A stretch of DNA of 64,000 bases from Metellina segmentata. Its lineage: Eukaryota > Arthropoda > Arachnida > Araneae > Tetragnathidae. This document shows, piece by piece, positions 10,880-23,574 of the stretch; position 1 is the first letter of the stretch; the number at the start of each line of letters is the position of its first letter. The stretch spans positions 116,370,738-116,434,737 of the forward strand of contig OX375881.1 of the NCBI GenBank assembly GCA_947359465.1. Reading direction: 5' to 3'. The notes under the pieces are model-generated. The model was not told the origin of the DNA and made no database searches. It worked only from the letters and a program-made list of their open reading frames with translations. The position numbers were made by a program, and so were the translations under genes.

Positions 10880-12420
10880 CTATGTCCATATGTATAGCTC
10901 TGGTTGTTACACATTTAAATAACACAATATATGATTTTGATGTGTTATTCTTGTCAATTGTAGTTATGATTGATCTGGCAAAATCTAACCCGCTAACACA
11001 AAAGTGGGTGGAAATGAAATTATGTCCCTTGTAAGTTGGCCTGTTAATTGGTCAACTAGTTTTGCATGATATTTCTTGCAAACTATACATTTATAAATGA
11101 CTTTTTCCACTTACTGTCGTTCTTTAGAAATTCAAAAATATTTACAGACCTGTACGTGTGTCAAATAAACTCAACCATGCATTAATTATTGGGTTCTCGC
11201 ATAACTAACGTAAACGACGTTAATTAAATTCCTAACTACCCATATCCTTACCTACCCCAATTTCGCATGTGATGGGAAAATATGCGAATTTGTCAAAAGC
11301 AGTAGTTCCTAAACTTTTAAATGCATTGACCCTTAGGAATTACAAATTCTTGTGTTCTCTGAGATTATCAAATTCAATGGGTACTTGCGATCGCAATCAG
11401 ACCATAGTGATCCATAATTTGCATCTTAATGATGTAAGACATTTGTTTATCGGTTGTACTTGTTATCAAGGTTGATCGGAGTCGAAATAAGTAATTAAAA
11501 ATCCCAACCGAAGTATTAGCAAAGAGGGAAGTAGAATTTGTCACTTTATTTGGTGCAAAAGTACATAGGAGGGCTGTTCCATAAATGTTCCCCAAATGTT
11601 TTAGACACTCAATTGGTTCAACCTACCCCTTTCCTCCATTACAGCAAGTGTGTGTTCGGAATAAAGAATTTTTAAAAACACATTTGGAACCACACAAAAA
11701 TTGTCCTCCAGTATAAATGCGTATGATGTAAGATAAACATTATATGAGAAAAATATTTTAGAACAGCCTACCTGATCTTTTATGGTTGGTTGATAAATTC
11801 TGAATTATCTCAAATCACAGACAAATGGTCAAATTAGATTACAAAATGACAAACAATTGCCACAACACACATAATAAGGTCGTAGTATCCACAGCTAAGA
11901 AATAAAAATGTATTTAATTCTGTAAGGCCTTAGAAGAATGTATACTTCAACATTAATAAAAATGAGTTCCCCAGCAGATTTCGAAGGTATAGCATGACAT
12001 TGAAACGTGTGATTAAAAATAATGAAATGTAAAGATAGCTTTTAGTATTCGACCATGATATTAACGTCTTGTAAGACCTATACTAACATTACTTTGGTTC
12101 AATTAGCAGGTTTATAATTTTTTTGTTGCGGAATGTTTAGCTTTGTCTATGTTGCGGCATACGGTAGTCGCAAAGTGGCAACTATGTAGAGTTTTGAGTC
12201 GACCCAAACAAACTTAGGGGCCCTGAAATGTCCTAACATTGGCGTAGTGTGCATGTTTGGAGAATGGGGTGCCAGCACAGGTAATGATATCGTTATCTGA
12301 CATCGATTCAAAATTATGAGGTGTCCTAGGATCCATCCCTTTTGGACTGAACCCGGACATTCGCTCAAAGCCCGTTATATAACTAAAGTGCTATATATAT
12401 TACTAACTACCGACTGACTT
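10880..12420 (+). repeat. Repeat block A, paralogous to the inverted-repeat arms
   Basis: Collinear with 49112-50640 on the + strand and with the complement of 42640-43979, at visibly lower identity than the arms share with each other. Shared landmarks include GTTATTCTTGTCAATTGTAG, CTGGCAAAATCTAACCC and TGTGTGTTCGGAATAAA. It lacks the Tc1 element at 50637, so it shows the empty site (...AAAGTGCTATATATATTACT). A weak open frame conserved between the copies has stops here and is not a known family. Confidence 0.8.
12140..12405 (+). repeat. tRNA-headed SINE copy inside block A
   Basis: Body GTGCATGTTTGGAGAATGGG, GTGCCAGCACAGGTAATGAT and a tail ATGAGGTGTCCTAGGATC ending in a TA-rich run. Near-identical body at 50465-50630 and diverged relatives elsewhere. 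The head near 12160-12210 is degenerate. Confidence 0.55.
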
Positions 12421-12929
12421 TTTAAATATATTTTTAATTTATTTGTTTTTGAACTAAGACTAATAATATGTTTAATTTTTCTTATATTAATTTAAAAGTG
12501 ATCTTTGAAATTATTCATAACAGTTACGGAAGATAGTTTCATTTACGCAGAACTCGGGCAAACAAATGGGTATTGATAATTAATTTGGTTTAAAACCAAG
12601 TGAAAGATCTTAAGACATCTCTTAATGTTTAACCACGGTCTAGAAATGAGATGACACACGACACTCTTCTTTCTAAAATAGCGTCACTACTCATAAATGT
12701 AAATACAAAAAGGTATTCAAATGAATAGATCTTTTGTTACTTTCAAGCACTTCAGAAATTTCATATAAAATTTGAAGTTCTAAGCCGAATAAAACTTTTA
12801 AGAAAAATATTAATTAACGGTTTAAAAAATATTTTGTTAAAGTTCATACAGCAGATTTTATTTCTCTTTACTGTTAAAATTTTTTTTTCAAACTAGTCAA
12901 AAATCCTACTCTCTCTCTCTTTTGTGTCT

Positions 12930-14420
12930 ACAATCTAGAATACATTCTGCAAGAAACTATTTTGTTACAGCCAATTCTGGTTTATAAAAATGATAATTAA
13001 ATTTCGAATCCCTCTAAAAGATCGTCGAACAACTTTACTCATAATGGCACTTAAACATATTGTACTATCCTCCACTATTACTAAAATAATATTTTAAAAT
13101 ATTTGAAATAAAATAGGAGGGTGTATTTCTTTATTGAGCTTCAATGTTTGAAAGTAAATCTAAGTTGGAACTTAATTTTATACTACTTGCGATCTTTGTG
13201 AGAAGCTGTCTACTGTATCAAATAAAAAAACCAATAAATTTAAAATATTTGGATTACCCTTTTTGATTTTTTATAAATAAAAAATACATTAAAACACATT
13301 TGATCTAGATGTGACTGTAAAAAAGTGTTTCTTTAAGGTCATGTTTCTAAACATTGAGCTTAATTTTTAAGTTTAATTGCTTAAAATGTTATTTACGGCT
13401 TTAAAAGTAGACGGAGAATAGATAGCCTGATTGGTTGAATTCGATTTTGAGTATCCATCCAAAGATCGTTGGGATCTGAAATGTCTTGAAGAATGTGCGT
13501 GAAACCTACCTGCATTATACACTACCCTGTCCTTATTTTTTACCATAACAATAGGAGTAAACTATCTGGTTGTCAGTTGTAATTGGGAAAAGAACAATGA
13601 TCGTGGTAGAATTGAGCTGTCAAACGACGACAGATAATTCAAATCCAGAAAAAGGTTGTAGGGATGGGGACAAATCCCTACATTACGTATACCCGTAAAG
13701 AATGTGAACATCTTCCATTCTATGTTTTAATTTAAAAGTAAAGTCTGGTGGCTGTAGTATGTATAGAAATTATTCTCAATTCATAATTACAAAATTCAGC
13801 TGTAATTGATTCTATCAGACCTATTCTATCAGTATTTATGTGAACAATAAAACCTTACAAATGCACAAAGGAGTACTCTTGACAAATAAAGACCGATGTT
13901 TTTAGTATCCACCATTTTTTTATTGTAATTCTTTGTGACATTACAAGGACGTATTGAAAATTAGAAGTAAACCACTAGCAAGTGACGAAAGTTAGGTTTA
14001 AATTTTATTTCTGATTGTGTGGAACGATCTTATGTACTTTGTCATCACTCTGATCGATTTCTGTGTAAAAACGTGTGAACATGATATGATAAACTAAATT
14101 TCTTGGTACCTTAGGGGTTTTAATTTCATTAGTCAAGTTATGAATAGGATGGCCGAGGTTTCGCATTCGATAGTCCCAAATTCGCAACTGCGGAGTAGAG
14201 TCGATTGAAAAAAATGATGGCCCTCAAATAATCCTAATCTTGCAACAGGGTGCAAGTAAAGAGTAGGCTGCTGGGGCATTTGTATATAACGTCATCGGAT
14301 ACCGGTTGATAATTATGAAGTGTCCAAGAATTTCTTCCCTTAGGGACTGATCCCGGAGCGTCGCTTCAAGATCGTTGTGTTGTTCCTCCTGTGCTATATA
14401 TAAAAAAACTAACTACTAAG
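12930..14420 (+). repeat. Repeat block B, paralogous to 20925-23410
   Basis: Collinear landmarks: GAAACTATTTTGTTACAG, AAAATAGGAGGGTGTA, AACACATTTGATCTAGA, GGAGTAAACTATCTGG, GTAAAGAATGTGAACA. This copy lacks the Tc1 fragment and the Helitron found in the 21-23 kb copy, so it serves as the empty-site reference for both. Confidence 0.75.
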
Positions 14421-14425
14421 TGTCC
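14160..14425 (+). repeat. SINE body fragment
   Basis: Carries the shared SINE tail (TTATGAAGTGTCCAAGAAT, CTTAGGGACTGATCCCGGA) seen at 12.3, 30.5 and 49.0 kb and ends in a TATATA-rich run. Confidence 0.45.
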
Positions 14426-14475
14426 ATCCAGCTGTATTTAAATATTGTAGTGAAACTTTTTCACTTTGTCTGAAA

Positions 14476-14545
14476 ATCGTGGCTCAGTCGGTATTGCACC
14501 TTACTGCGAATCGGAAGGTACGGAGCTCCAATACCTTTAGAGGCA
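14476..14545 (+). repeat. tRNA-derived SINE head
   Basis: GTGGCTCAGTCGGTATTGCA fits box A (TRGCNNAGYNGG) perfectly, and GGAGCTCCAATACC sits where box B would be but is degenerate. It cannot fold as an intact tRNA, so I call it tRNA-derived. Confidence 0.5.
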
Positions 14546-14549
14546 AGTG

Positions 14550-16055
14550 GCCTAAAAGTAGATTTCATTTTAAAGTTTCCTTGCTGTTTGTTTCACACAT
14601 CTTCAATAACATACTTATGTTAATTTCTAGAACTTTCCAATTCTCGAATGTTCGATTCATTTTCGGAAAATTTATAAAAGGAGATGTGTCACTCAGTTCA
14701 TGTTAATAATAAAGTCTCTAGTTGAGATCAGTAATCTTTGTCGTCGCTTGCCTTTTGCAAATATACACGAAGAGGTCATCTTACCTACAGTAAATTTACA
14801 CGACAATATTTTCATTTTTTTCTTTATACTCGGCTAATCGTTCAATTCTTTGGTTAAATTAAAGGTGGCCTTCGGATTTATGACTAACAGGTTATTGTGT
14901 TTTGATAAATCTGGTGCAACGATAATGGCTATTGGGGATAAATTCCAAAGTGCAAAATCTGAAAACACCTTTTAAATTTAAAAGACTTCTAAAAATGTGG
15001 GGTCACCCAATCCTACAAACTTCCACACATGGACAACATAAAATACATTTGTGATCACGAATTATTGAACGTACAGAAGCTCCCTCGTACACGACAGATT
15101 TTGGTAGGATGCAGATTTGAATCCCCAACTCTACGGTTTCGACTTCTCGTCTATGCCTACTTGACTAAAACGGCATCTAATAGCAGTTCCCAGTTGTTCC
15201 TTTGCAATATGACTGTTATTTTACGCTAGCAGCTGTTAGATGATACTGTGTCTTTAATCAATCTAAAAAGGAACCGAAAATCCTCGTTTCTAATATATCC
15301 AGTGTCTGCCCATAGCATGAAACACGAATAGGAACTAAAACTGAAGAGAGGGACAATTACTTTCAAGCATTTGTGGAATTTCGTATTAAAATAGAAGTCT
15401 AGTTGAATAAAACTTTTTATTTAAAGAATACAAAATAACAGCATAAGCACTACTTTTGCAAGCGTATTGGCGATGGCCAGATTTGAATGTGTTCTAGTAG
15501 CAGCATCGGAAAAATATATTTTTCATCTTGTTTCCTGATAATATTCAACAAACCATGTAAATTTCGTAATTTTCTGAACCGTACTTTCTCGGGAAACCGT
15601 CTAATAAATGAGAGAAAAAAAGCTAGCTTTCATTCTTGCTACGGCGTTAGTCACTTCTCTTAAAAATTTACACACACATATATAATGTTTATTTTTGTTC
15701 AACCTTTTCTGATCTTTGTATTTTATGTTGAACGCATCAAAAAAGACTTTTTCGTGATAAAACTCCAAAAACAACCAACCAAGTTAACGCACACTTTTCT
15801 TCCATCAAGATTAAAGTGTCATTTTGGAATAAAGAATTGAAAAAATTAAATATTTATGACTAGCTTAAATTCGTCCTCTAATAGGCATGCAATAGTAAAA
15901 GGTATGCGTTCTGAGAAAGAAATTTTCATTTTGGTGTTGGTTTACGACTTTTAAATTTTGCGTGGAATATTTTAAATTATAATTACTAAACACATATAAT
16001 CGTCTTACAAGTTTCCAAAGAATGAAACATGACACAATTTTTATACTAAATAGAT
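14550..16055. other. Degenerate repeats, no gene seen
   Basis: Old interspersed repeat sequence. 15800-16060 matches the segment preceding R1 at 19.6, 25.4, 27.6, 41.9 and 47.3 kb (GGCATGCAATAGTAAAAGG, AAAGAAATTTTCATTTTGG). A tRNA box-B-like string lies at 15110-15125. Confidence 0.5.
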
Positions 16056-16059
16056 AAAT

Positions 16060-16805
16060 CAATGAAAAAGGGTCATTTATTGCAGAAAAAAGTACAAATG
16101 AATGGAAGTTATAGTACTCAGTATGACCCCTTCGAGCGCGAATGCACGATGCGATACGAGCGGGCATTGAGGCATACAAGTTCCGTATGATGTCCTGAGA
16201 CTTTTCGTTTCACAGTTGCTGTAAACGCGCCAATAGTTCGACCAAACTTGTAGGGTGTTCAACTTTCCGTCCCAAATGATCCCAGATATGCTCGATTGGT
16301 GACAAATCTGGGGATCGAGCAGGTCATGGAAGGGTGGTAATGTGGCGGAAGCAGTCTTGTGACATCCTTGCTGTGTGTGGCCGAGCATTGTCTTGTTGAA
16401 AAATGGCTCCTGGGAGCCCTGCCAAGAGTGGCATCACATGTGGCTGAAGGATGCCATGGACGTACCGCTGGGCTGTCATTGTGCCATGGATCAATATTAG
16501 GGGTGACCGTGTATAGTAAGCAATAGTACCACATACCATCAAAACAGCTGTGTGAGCGGTTTGTCGCTCTAAAGCGAAGGCAGGATTGAGGGGTTCACCA
16601 CGGGGCCTCCACACACGAACACGATTGACATCACTGATCGAATTGAATCTAGTTTCGTCGCTGAAGATGACCTGGTTCCATTCCGTTGCAGTCCAATTCC
16701 GTCGTGCACGACACCACTCCACACCTAGGCGTTGGTGGGCGAGTGTCATTGGCGGCACACGTAATGGGCGCAGCGATACCAGATGTCCTTCAGCCAGGCT
16801 CGATC
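16060..16805 (-). pseudogene. Tc1/mariner transposase remnant, catalytic half
   Basis: Minus-strand frame with the Tc1 hallmarks VIFSDETRFN (first catalytic Asp), VWRPRGEPLN, FQQDNARPHT (second Asp), then after a frame change SPDLSPIEHIWD (third acidic residue) and the C-terminal part. The DNA-binding half is missing; upstream the frame runs into repeat R1, which is not transposase. Broken by a frameshift near 16325 and a stop near 16220. The same family's 3' end recurs on the other strand at 23575-23800. Confidence 0.85.
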
Positions 16806-17160
16806 CGAACAGACTCAGTGGCCCTTTTGCGATTTGTACAAGTGTTAACATCGTCTCAAAATTACGAGATATGACTGATACAAGAACGTCGCCAATACCT
16901 ACAAAGGGGATAAATGTGTCCCAGTGCGATATAAACTCACCAACTAACCTATCTGGAAATTTCCAGCAAACTACAAGGTGTGGTACGTGCTTCAATAAAA
17001 TAAATCTCTTTCAAAACATGTTGTCCTCAACTCATGGGTATTACTGCCAGAGGGCGTTGTTTGCATATCGTTTCTTAACTTTCAGAACCGCAACTCGAAT
17101 ACGAAAAGTAACGCTTAGATGCTCTCGTACATATGCGTTGCTGATCGTTTAAAATCAATG
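16805..17160. repeat. Interspersed repeat R1, copy 1
   Basis: Phrases CAGTGGCCCTTTTGCGATTT, TTAACATCGTCTCAAAATTA, GGAAATTTCCAGCAAACTAC, CTTCAATAAAATAAATCTCT and GCCAGAGGGCGTTG recur in the same order near 20.1, 25.9, 28.1, 42.3 and 47.7 kb and, inverted, at 51.2 kb. It fuses directly to the Tc1 fragment at its left. Confidence 0.75.
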
Positions 17161-17319
17161 TTTGAAACAATTTCTAAAAAGATGACCGAAACTGTTTATT
17201 TCCGTTAGCAATTCTCAAGGCTATAGGAAATTTTTAAGAAAATATTTGTAGATATTAATAGTTGAATAACATTTGCTAATAGTTAAGATAAGTGGTTAAT
17301 TTTTGGTAAATTTTTGGGA

Positions 17320-17730
17320 TCCGCGGATTGGTAGAGTTGGCTAATCGTGAATCGGAGGTGCAGGTCTCGATCTAACAAGAAAACGTCCGTGGGAGCTAGC
17401 GTAAATTAACTCTATCGTTGCCCAAAACTGCTCACATCGGTCTTTGGTTGGAATTAATCTCGAAACCTTCCAGTTGAAATTCCGCTACTCTTCCAACCCG
17501 GCTACCACCGCTCTATAGAGCTGTCGGACTGCGGTTTCCTGGTTGGATAAACAACTGGAGGGATGCGAGTTTGAATCCAACAAACACCGCTGTGTACAAA
17601 GGGGGTTTGGAGCACGTTATATCCGTCGTGGCTTCAAATACACTCACGTTGGCGTGGTGTGGATGATTGGAGGGTGGGGTGCCAGAGCGAGTGTTGTCTC
17701 CTACTGATTGTTTTGATTGTATTCATAAAA
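17320..17730. repeat. Cluster of tRNA-derived SINE pieces in both orientations
   Basis: A + strand tRNA-like head at 17325-17385 (GGATTGGTAGAGTTGGCTAA, GCAGGTCTCGATC); a minus-strand head at about 17445-17515 (complement reads GGTAGCCGGGTTGGAAGAG); a third + strand head with box B GAGTTTGAATCC near 17560-17580; then the common body GGCGTGGTGTGGATGATTGG to 17700. The same cluster is at 36280-36690. Confidence 0.6.
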
Positions 17731-19078
17731 ATTAACAAAAAAAAAACCTTTTTCACATTTAAAAAAATGATTATTTCCTTGAAGTAATATTTCTATAATA
17801 TCATCGGGGATCTAAATGACGTCATATTGTTTAAGTCATAATATATACCTGACCCTATTGCAGAGATAATAGAAGACACATTTTTGCTAAATGTAACTAA
17901 TTGCGTTTTTTTTTCCATTTTCTTCTTCCGATGCATTCTACACTTCGCTCGTCATGGAACAAAAGAATGGGTTAAATCGGTCGATTGCTTTAGGGGTTTC
18001 TGGCACAAGAGTCATATTTAGTCATGTTGCTTCAGATACCGGACATGCAATATTAACTAATACACATGATACCCACAAAGTACGTTTCACTGAACATATA
18101 GAGAAACATTCAGGGAGGGATTCACCCAACAGGAATCGAACCAGCGCTGCCTACAACTTACAGGCTCTTATGGCAGTGTACATACGTATTGAGTCACGCT
18201 GTCCCCTGAGTTCAGTCCGTAGGTATTTCAATTAACGTGATTTAAAATTTAGATCGAGGTTCACTACTTCTTCTCCTGGTGTGTTTAACTTTAATTCTGA
18301 TACATTAAGTCGTTTATTAGAAAATTATTTTTATACATCTAATATTTTCAGTAGAATATATGCACAAATTATGAATGAAATAAATAACTAAAAATGAAAT
18401 GTGTCAAAATGCAAGAAGTTTTTAATTAGTTTTGTAACATTATTGTATTTAAAACTGTAAAAGAAAATTGAGCTTATTTTCTGTTTACTCATTTTTCTTA
18501 TTCCTTGTCATGTCTTATATACTTATGTATTACACATGTCATGTGTTTAAACTTATATTGATGAATTATATTGATTAAGTATAAATATTGATGATATGCT
18601 ATGTGATTTGTAGTATTTGATGTGTATTCTCATGTATTAATTTCTTGTTTAAAGGACAATAAAAATATTATAAATGTAAGTTAAGAAATTGATTGTTTGT
18701 CTTTCCTTTTGAAAATAAAGCCCCTGAATTAATTTTTATACTGATTATACCAATAACAAAGCATTATTTTTAGCATTTTAAGAAGGAAAATGGGACATGT
18801 GCATTGTGCATTAATTTGTAAGCTATGAAATAAAAAACTTCAGTAATTTCATTTCAGCAGTTACATTTTATGAGCTGTGGCATAATACTTAAAAATTTGC
18901 AGACTTTAAAAAAGCAAGCGATTTTTAAATTACGTAAATTCTGAATATTTTGTTGATTATATCCGTAAACAGTAAGGAAATAAAAAAATGTGTAATTTAA
19001 TAATCGCGGCGATCGTTGGCCTACATCCAACACGTCACAAGAGTCATGGTATGGCCTTTTGTTATAGGAGGCGTTAGG

Positions 19079-19541
19079 CTAGCCTGGTGTTGCCCGTGCC
19101 CGTGGTGTAAGGTATTTATCAAGTGTCACATTTTCCGCACATTTCGATTCCGATGAAATTTTCAATTTATCTTTAACAATTCCGATTTTACAAAAAAAAT
19201 TCTAAACAATGCCAGTCGAAATGGTTTTTTTTCTTTGCTCTTCTGGCTGAAATGGAAGAGGGCAGAAAATGTAATCAGTTTTTTTTTTTTTTTTTGTAAT
19301 GCGAAAGTAGACGTGACATCAATCTCTTGCGAAATTATAAAATTCATTTAAAACTGTCCTACATTGAATTTTAATTTAATGTTTTAGATTGAATTTAAAA
19401 TTCGCTTCCACCCTAAAATTGCAAAAATTCGAACTTCCTGTATGCCAAATCCCAATACTGTAGGTACCATAGATTCGTCAGGAATTTGCGTGCAAGAAAC
19501 AAACAGACAAACGCTTCCTTTTATAATATTAGAGATAATTT
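19079..19541 (-). mobile_element. Possible small Helitron
   Basis: On the minus strand it starts TCTCTAATATTATAAAAGGA after an A, a Helitron-like 5' end also seen at 22188 (+), 51754 (+) and about 41762 (-). A CACGGGCA...CAGGCTAG end lies at 19079. The base after CTAG is C rather than the expected T, so the 3' boundary is uncertain. Confidence 0.35.
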
Positions 19542-20054
19542 CATACATTACTTATAAGGAGGGTCCTCTAGTGTCTAAGTGCAATATAGTAGAAAGCATT
19601 CTCCAAAAGACATTCTCTGAGAAAAAAATGTTTATTCTGGAGATGGGGCAAACGACTTTTAAAGTTTACGTGGGATATATTAAATCATAATAACTAAACA
19701 AATATAATCGACTTACAAATTTACAAAGAATGCAACAGCACACAATTTTTTATATTATCCACCGTTACTACTTTGAATTTTTTTAAAAATTTAATCTCAT
19801 GTTACCTAAGAGGTCGTATGTAAATACATTTATGTGTTTTACTTCTGGAAAGTTTTGAAAGTTCGAAAGAAATTTTAAACGGATGAGTGAATAATAGTTA
19901 TACTCTATATGTGTGAACTTTACTCTTTTACAAGAATCGTCGTTTTGTAAATACATTAGAAACTAAATGCGAAATGCAATTTTTTTTTTAATCACTATGT
20001 TGTTCATAATTTTTTAGTTCTTTTTTAAGTAAGTTAAGAATGACCGAGTTATTG

Positions 20055-20420
20055 AATCTCTTGTATCGGTCCGTACAGACTGAGTAGCCTTTTTGCGATT
20101 TGTGCAAGTGTTAACATCGTCTCAAAATTACGAGTTGTGGCTGATACAAGACCGTCGCTATTACCGGTTGTGTTCCATTACGATATAAACTCACTACTTA
20201 ACCTACCTGGAAATTTCAGCACACTGTAGGGTGTGGTACGTACTTTAATAAAATAAATATTTTTCAAAACATTCTACGTTCTCAACTTATGAGCATTGAT
20301 GCCAGAGGGCGTTGTATGCAAATCGTTTATTAAATTCCACAATTGCAACTCGAATTTCGCATGTGATCGAGCAATAAACAAAAGGTGGACATGCATCAAA
20401 TGCAGCGGTTGATAAAATTT
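20055..20420. repeat. Interspersed repeat R1, copy 2
   Basis: Contains GACTGAGTAGCCTTTTTGCG, TTAACATCGTCTCAAAATTA, GTGGTACGTACTTTAATAAA and GCCAGAGGGCGTTG in R1 order. Followed by an AT-rich part (20420-20920) shared with 26.3-26.8 and 48.1-48.6 kb. Confidence 0.75.
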
Positions 20421-20925
20421 GCAGTACAGGGACAAAAAAAAATATTTCGACGCTTTGGTTTTACAAATAAAATTTGCACACACTACATTCATAAGACGAA
20501 TGATAATTATTACTAAATAAAAAATAAATTGCTGGACGGTAAAGCTTAATACCAAGGATTAGTGAAAGCAATTTAAAGTTCTTAAACGGTGGAAACTAGA
20601 TTTCGGAAATTTATAAAATGGTTAAGATTGATAACACTTTTTCTGTTAATAAAAATTGAAATGCAGGATAGAAAATAAAGTACTATTCAGATCTATAAAG
20701 CAATAAAACCCTAATAAACCAACCAACTATAATGTAGGGCAACTTTACATTATCAACCGCATCACAATATTGTCTTTCACCTCAAAGTAAACGACAAAAC
20801 GCCGTTCTTATGGAACGTCATTCTTAATCTCAAGTCTTTAAATCAATAAATACATGAATATCCTGCTAATTGTTTGCTTCTATTCATTCAGTCGTAAACG
20901 GTAAAAATATATTTGTTTCATTAAA
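20420..20925. other. Repeat-derived AT-rich sequence
   Basis: Collinear with 26330-26870 and 48125-48640 (TAATGTAGGGCAACTT, CATGAATATCCTGCTAAT). No gene seen. Confidence 0.55.
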
Positions 20926-21515
20926 ACATTCATCGAAGAAACTATTTTGGTACAGACAATTCTGGTTTAAGAAGAAGATTAGTAAATTTCGAAGCGCACT
21001 AAGAGATCGTCCAACAACTTTAATCATAACGACCCTAAGACTTGTTGTACTATCCCGCTCCACTCTTACTAAAATAAAATTTTAAAATATTTTAAATAAA
21101 ATAGGAGGGTGTAATTTGCTATTAAGCTTCAATGCTTGAAAGAACTTCGAAGTTGGAACTTAATTTTATACTACGTGCGATCTTTGTTATAAGCTGATTA
21201 ACTGTATCAATTGAAAGACACAATAAATTTTAAAAATTTGGAATAATTTTTGTGTTTTTATACATACAAAATACATTAAAACACATTTGATCTAGAGGTG
21301 ACGGTAAAAATGTGCTTCCTTAAGGTCATGTTTCTAAACATTGAGCCTAATTGTTAAATTTAATTGCTTAAAATGTAATGTACGACTTTAAAAGTAGACG
21401 GATAATCGATAGCCTGATTGGTTGATTTCGAGTTTGAGAAACCATCCACAGATAGTTGGGACCTTAAATGTCTTGGAGAATTTGGGTGAAACTCACATGC
21501 ATTATACACTGCCCT

Positions 21516-21980
21516 ACAACAATGGACCGCACAGTAAGGTGTGATGGTATTAGTAATCGAACAAGGATTTCAACAAGGTTTTGATACACAGCTATAGGTA
21601 TTTGTGTCCATTCCTGCTGCAAGATTGTCGCCAGCTCAGCGGTTGATTTCGGACGTGGTTCTCTGTTCCGTAAGCATCGCTCAAACTCGTCCAAGAAATG
21701 TTCTAAGGCGTTTAGGACTGAACTCTGAGCAGGCCACAGGAAAGATTTTTTATAGCTTGATACCACTGCTTGAAACAGACTGCTACATGGCATGGAGTGT
21801 TGTCGTCCTGGAAGTAAAATTCGATGATTCCATAAATTTGCCAAAGAGTAGGAAGAACCTCATTCTCCGAAATGTTCATGTAGGCGTCAGCGTTCAATTA
21901 ACCAGGAACAACAAGCAAAGGTCTCATGCCACACCACGAAAACATCCTCAAACAAAAAGTCGTATTTTATGCTAATCCGC
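21516..21980 (-). pseudogene. Tc1/mariner transposase fragment, C-terminal part
   Basis: Minus-strand residues FQDDNTPCHVA (second catalytic Asp region), then after a frameshift ALEHFLDEFERCLRNREPRP and QQEWTQIPIAVYQNLVEIL, the usual C-terminal segment of Tc1-like transposases. No N-terminal half and at least one frameshift. Dead element. Confidence 0.75.
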
Positions 21981-22187
21981 TGTTGTCCGGTCCAGTATTA
22001 TAGGCTGGTGTATAAATATATAGACCATTGTGATTCTGATTTTTTAGCATACATTGGGAGTAAACTATCTGGTGTTCGGTTGTAATTGGGAAGAGAGGGG
22101 TGATAGTTGTTGAATTGAGTTGCCAGACGATGACAGATACCCCAAGTCCTGAAAAAGATAGTAGGGATCGGGACAAATCCCTACATA

Positions 22188-22955
22188 TCTAATATTATAA
22201 AAGGAAGTGTTTCTCTGTTTGTTTGTTTGCTTATTGCCCGCAAAGTCCTGACGAATCCAGGGCATTTACAATAATAGAATTTTGCATACAGGTAGTAAGA
22301 ATGTTTTCAAATTTTTGAGTCGCGGCGAATTTTACAATTTATTCTAGAACATTTTAAAATAAATTTAATAGTTTTTTTCACCGTTCTTCCTTCTTCTGCG
22401 GAACGAAGAAACATCAAAATTTAGTCCTTTCACCTTCACTTCTCGATGACGTCAGCCTTTGGAACCTTGACAAGTTTTTTTCATCTCCCATCTAGAATGG
22501 GAGGGAACAGATTCGAATGACGTTCGTTTGATTGGAGATCATACATTTTAATTTCCGGTGAAACGGATTCGAGTGTGAAGAAAAAGAAACTATTAAAGTT
22601 ATCAAAGGCGTTCTTCAGTGCTTTTTTCTATATCAGCGATCGTTACAGAGAAAATAAAAATTTTAACGGATTTGAAATCTGCGGAAAATATTACACTGGA
22701 AAGATACCTTTTACGTTTGATTTTCTTTTAATAAATAATTTATCTATTAAATATTTATATTTTTTGGTTTGCGAAGCAAACCAACACCACGGGCAACTCC
22801 TTCATGGCTGTTATCCAATAGGCTACAAATTCGCAAACCAAATGGAAATCCATGGTGCCTGTTGTCCAATAGGCTACGAATTCCCGTTTGGTTTACGAAG
22901 CAAACCATTAACCCCACAAAAAACAACTGGCCCGGGCAAGCCAATCAGTGGCTAG
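22188..22955 (+). mobile_element. Non-autonomous Helitron, 768 bp
   Basis: Starts with TC (TCTAATATTATAAAAGGAAG) directly after an A and ends GTGGCTAG followed by T, the 5'-TC...CTAG-3' structure inserted at an A^T site. A GC-rich imperfect hairpin (ACTGGCCCGGGCAAGCC) precedes the 3' end. The empty site is visible in block B near 13680-13700, where CCCTACATTACG runs into CCCGTAAAGAATGTG. Inside is the 21-bp palindrome TTGGTTTGCGAAGCAAACCA(A), shared with the Helitron at 38939-40498. No RepHel gene. Confidence 0.75.
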
Positions 22956-23574
22956 TTATTAATATCTGTAAAGAATGTGAACACCTTCTATTCGATGTTT
23001 TAATTTAGAAGAGCAGTTTGCTGACTGTTCTGTATAGAAATTCTTCACAGTTAGAGAAATCAGATCTAATTGTTTTCCATCACCATTTTCAACAGACATT
23101 TTTTTATAGTATTTACCACTATTTAATTTTAATTCTTTGTGACCTTAGCAGGACGTATTGAAATCTTTCACGAGTTGTTGTTACAAACGCCCTACATGGT
23201 CTCTTTAAATTAAACCAAAAGTATGTTTCGAAAATTAGGTTTATTTTAGAAACTTACAGTTGAAATTACATGTTCTATATGTGTGAGGCGATCCTATGCA
23301 TTTCGAAATAACTCTAAATGGTTTCTGTGTAAAATCGTGTAAAATTAATATCATAAACTAAATTTCTTGGTACAGTAGCAGTTATAATTTTATTAGTTTT
23401 ATTTACAGAATATAAAATAACAGCTTAAACACTCCTCTTGACGAGTCTTAGATTTGAATGTGTTTTAGTAACCGCATTGGAAAAAAATGTTCTCTATCTT
23501 CTTCCCTGAGAATTTTGAACAAACCATGTAAATTTTGTAATTTTCCGAACCGTAAGTTCTCGGGAAACCGTAAG

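Larger units (their letters stand above)
17104..20060 (+). repeat. Repeat block C, paralogous to 36022-42270
   Basis: Collinear with 36022-42270 but shorter: it lacks 37190-37815, 37870-38450, the Helitron at 38939-40498 and the ATCGAT-rich insert at 41055-41570. It therefore records the state before those insertions, or has deletions of its own in the first two cases. Landmark at the Helitron site: TTTTTAGCATTTTAAGAAGG uninterrupted at 18768-18787. Confidence 0.8.
20925..23410 (+). repeat. Repeat block B', with two later insertions
   Basis: Collinear with 12930-14420. Extra segments are a Tc1 fragment (about 21516-21980) and a Helitron (22188-22955). Either side the two blocks realign, for example CATGCATTATACACTGCCC before and GGGAGTAAACTATCTGG after the first. 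Confidence 0.75.

Noticed and set aside
14476..14545. Functional tRNA gene
   Set aside because: Box A fits well but box B is degenerate and the arms do not pair.
16806..16995. N-terminal part of the 223-codon minus-strand frame (MKHVPHLVVCWKF...) as transposase
   Set aside because: The same peptide recurs at 28.1 and 47.7 kb as translated R1 repeat; it is a chance open stretch fused to the Tc1 half.
16586..17152. 188-codon plus-strand frame
   Set aside because: Antisense shadow of the Tc1 transposase and R1; no family resemblance.
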